This document shows positions 62,406 to 64,000 of a stretch of 64,000 nucleotides of DNA, one piece after another (position 1 is the first letter of the stretch; every line of letters begins with the position of its first letter). This stretch comes from Kocuria palustris. GTDB lineage: Bacteria; Actinomycetota; Actinomycetes; Actinomycetales; Micrococcaceae. The stretch lies in NCBI RefSeq assembly GCF_007666205.1, contig NZ_VDOR01000003.1:196722-260721 (forward strand), in the 5' to 3' direction. The notes below the pieces were generated by a model, which saw nothing but the letters and a program-made list of their open reading frames with translations, was not told where the DNA came from and made no database searches. The position numbers and the translations under genes were made by a program.

Positions 62406-63884
62406 GTGACCCAGACCATGGAAACCACCGACGTCGTGCTCGTGGGCGGCGGCATCATGTCCGCCACGCTCGGGGCCATGCTCACCGAGCTCGAGCCCGG
62501 ATGGGACATCACGCTGCTGGAGCGGCTCGACCACGTGGGCAAGGAGAGCTCGTCCGTGTGGAACAACGCGGGCACCGGCCACTCGGCGCTGTGCGAGCTC
62601 AACTACGCGCCCCGCGCGGCCGACGGCACCGTGGACCCCACCAAGGCCCTGAAGATCAACGAGCAGTTCCAGGTGTCCCGGCAGTTCTGGGCGGGCATGG
62701 TCACCGAGGGCAAGCTCGGCGACCCCAGCGCCTTCATCAACCCGGTCCCCCACATCTCGATGGTCTTCAACCAGGATCACGTCGAGTACCTGCGCGCCCG
62801 GCAGCAGGCGTTCTCCCAGCACAAGCTGTTCGAGCGCCTGGAGTACTCCGAGGACCGCGACCAGCTCGCGCAGTGGGCGCCGCTGACCCAGGAGGGCCGC
62901 AGCGAGGGCCCGGTCGCCGCGTCCTTCGCCCCCGAGGGCACGGACGTCGACTTCGGCGAGCTGACCCGCCAGCTGACCCGCCACATGGAGGCCAACGGCG
63001 CGCAGATCCGCACGGGGATCCAGGTGAAGGGCCTCGACCAGCAGCCGGACGGCACCTGGATCGTGCGCACCGAGAACCGCCTGAACACCGAGGACAGCCG
63101 CGAGATCCGCGCCAAGTTCGTCTTCGTGGGCGCCGGCGGCGGCGCGCTGCCGCTGCTGCAGAAGTCCGGCATCCCCGAGATCAAGGGCTTCGGCGGCTTC
63201 CCCGTCTCCGGCCTGTGGCTGCGCAACGGCAACCCGGAGACCGCCGAGCGGCACAATGCCAAGGTCTACGGGCAGGCGGCCGTCGGCGCGCCCCCGATGT
63301 CGGTGCCCCACCTCGACACGCGCTGGGAGGACGGCCGCAGGTCCCTGCTGTTCGGCCCCTACGGCGGCTTCAAGCCGAACTTCCTGAAGCAGGGCTCGCT
63401 GCTGGACCTGCCGAAGTCCGTGCGCGCGCACAACGTCTACCCGATGGCCCGTGCAGGCCTGGCCAATCTGGACCTGGTCAAGTACCTGATCTCCGAGCTG
63501 GCCAAGGACAAGAACCAGCGCATGGACGCGCTGCGCGAGTTCTACCCGGAGGCCGACGCGGACGAGTGGGAGCTGGTGCACGCCGGCCAGCGCGTCCAGG
63601 TCATGCGCAAGGACAAGATGAAGGGCGGCGTGCTCCAGTTCGGCACCGAGCTGATCACGGCCGGCGACGGATCGATCGCCGGCCTGCTGGGCGCCTCGCC
63701 GGGAGCATCGACCGCCGTGCCGATCATGCTCGATCTGCTCGAGCGCTGCTTCCCTCGCCACGCGTCGAGGTGGCAGTCCCGCCTGACGGAGCTGATCCCC
63801 AGCCTCGGGCAGCGGCTCGACGACAACCCGGCGCTGGCCGACGAGGTCATGGGCCGCACCGGCAAGGTGCTCGGCATCGGCTGA
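62406..63884 (+). CDS. mqo: Malate:quinone oxidoreductase
   Basis: Mqo is a membrane-associated FAD enzyme that oxidises malate to oxaloacetate and passes electrons to the quinone pool, replacing or supplementing NAD malate dehydrogenase in the TCA cycle; it is common in Micrococcaceae and Corynebacterium. The 492-residue protein has the FAD motif DVVLVGGGIMSATLG, SSVWNNAGTGHSALCELNY, and the late GDGSIAGLLGASPGASTAVPIM. A GGAGG site lies 9 bases before GTG 62406; ATG at codon 5 is an alternative. Confidence 0.95.
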   Translation: MTQTMETTDVVLVGGGIMSATLGAMLTELEPGWDITLLERLDHVGKESSSVWNNAGTGHSALCELNYAPRAADGTVDPTKALKINEQFQVSRQFWAGMVTEGKLGDPSAFINPVPHISMVFNQDHVEYLRARQQAFSQHKLFERLEYSEDRDQLAQWAPLTQEGRSEGPVAASFAPEGTDVDFGELTRQLTRHMEANGAQIRTGIQVKGLDQQPDGTWIVRTENRLNTEDSREIRAKFVFVGAGGGALPLLQKSGIPEIKGFGGFPVSGLWLRNGNPETAERHNAKVYGQAAVGAPPMSVPHLDTRWEDGRRSLLFGPYGGFKPNFLKQGSLLDLPKSVRAHNVYPMARAGLANLDLVKYLISELAKDKNQRMDALREFYPEADADEWELVHAGQRVQVMRKDKMKGGVLQFGTELITAGDGSIAGLLGASPGASTAVPIMLDLLERCFPRHASRWQSRLTELIPSLGQRLDDNPALADEVMGRTGKVLGIG

Positions 63885-63912
63885 GCCCGCCCGCTCCCCG
63901 CCGAGACGACGG

Positions 63913-64000
63913 CCTCCCCCCCCCCTGCGCCGGGGGGGGCGCCGCCCCGCCCCGCCCGGGGCGCCCCCCCCCCCCGCCGGCGGGGGGGGGGGCCCGCCGT
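63913..64000. other. Low-complexity C/G end, probable assembly artefact
   Basis: The last ~88 bases are almost only C and G in homopolymer runs, just like the first 83. Genuine sequence appears to end shortly after the mqo stop, perhaps inside its terminator. Confidence 0.75.

Overview
The window is chromosomal DNA from a very GC-rich actinobacterium, most likely a member of the Micrococcaceae (Kocuria/Micrococcus type). This rests on the roughly 70+ % G+C, the many GTG/TTG starts, the gene order leuCD-murA-plsC-gpsA-ddl-thiL-DAK-recG-rsmD-coaD-yceD-rpmF-rnc-mutM-smc-ftsY-ffh-rpsP-khpA, the malate:quinone oxidoreductase, and a long-chain olefin cluster with an oleB-oleC gene fusion. Genus is inference. 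No rRNA, CRISPR array, phage or insertion sequence was seen. Both ends (about 1-83 and 63913-64000) are almost pure C/G homopolymer runs and look like assembly artefacts at contig ends.

Layout. 0.1-12 kb, mostly leftward: khpA and rpsP, an ABC-2 type exporter, a two-component system, an unrecognised 459-residue protein, a NUDIX hydrolase, ffh and ftsY (the SRP targeting pair), then a rightward MFS transporter. 12-26 kb: smc, a glutamate-synthase-like flavoprotein, the rightward olefin operon oleA-oleBC-oleD, then leftward mutM-rnc-rpmF-yceD and coaD. In related genomes smc usually follows mutM, so the ole block looks inserted into a conserved cluster. 26-30 kb: a PLP aminotransferase with an apparent one-base frameshift, a symmetrical five-copy 30-bp repeat array, a UDP-glucose dehydrogenase and rsmD. 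30-42 kb: a long leftward series recG-DAK2-thiL and ddl-gpsA-plsC-murA-leuD-leuC joined by 1-8 bp overlaps or short gaps, covering DNA repair, thiamine, cell wall, phospholipid and leucine synthesis. 42-49 kb: an IclR-type regulator divergent from leuCD, two linked membrane GTPases of the dynamin-like kind, two tRNA-Glu, one tRNA-Gln and gltX. 49-59 kb: FAH hydrolase, ilvE, leuB, metG, an AIM24-like protein, and ilvBNC behind a leader peptide and attenuator. 59-64 kb: tRNA-Lys, a MarR regulator, a peroxiredoxin, tRNA-Leu, an orphan peptide-type binding lipoprotein and mqo.

The dominant theme is branched-chain amino acid synthesis (leuB, leuC, leuD, ilvB, ilvN, ilvC, ilvE, plus a probable NdgR/LtbR regulator). 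OleA condenses fatty acyl-CoAs and OleBC/OleD turn the product into long-chain alkenes; the link between branched-chain amino acid supply and branched olefins is plausible but inferred. A recurrent regulatory feature is a TANNNT -10 box placed 6-7 bases before the start codon, indicating leaderless transcripts; I used this to choose several starts (metG, the 5721-7100 gene, smc).
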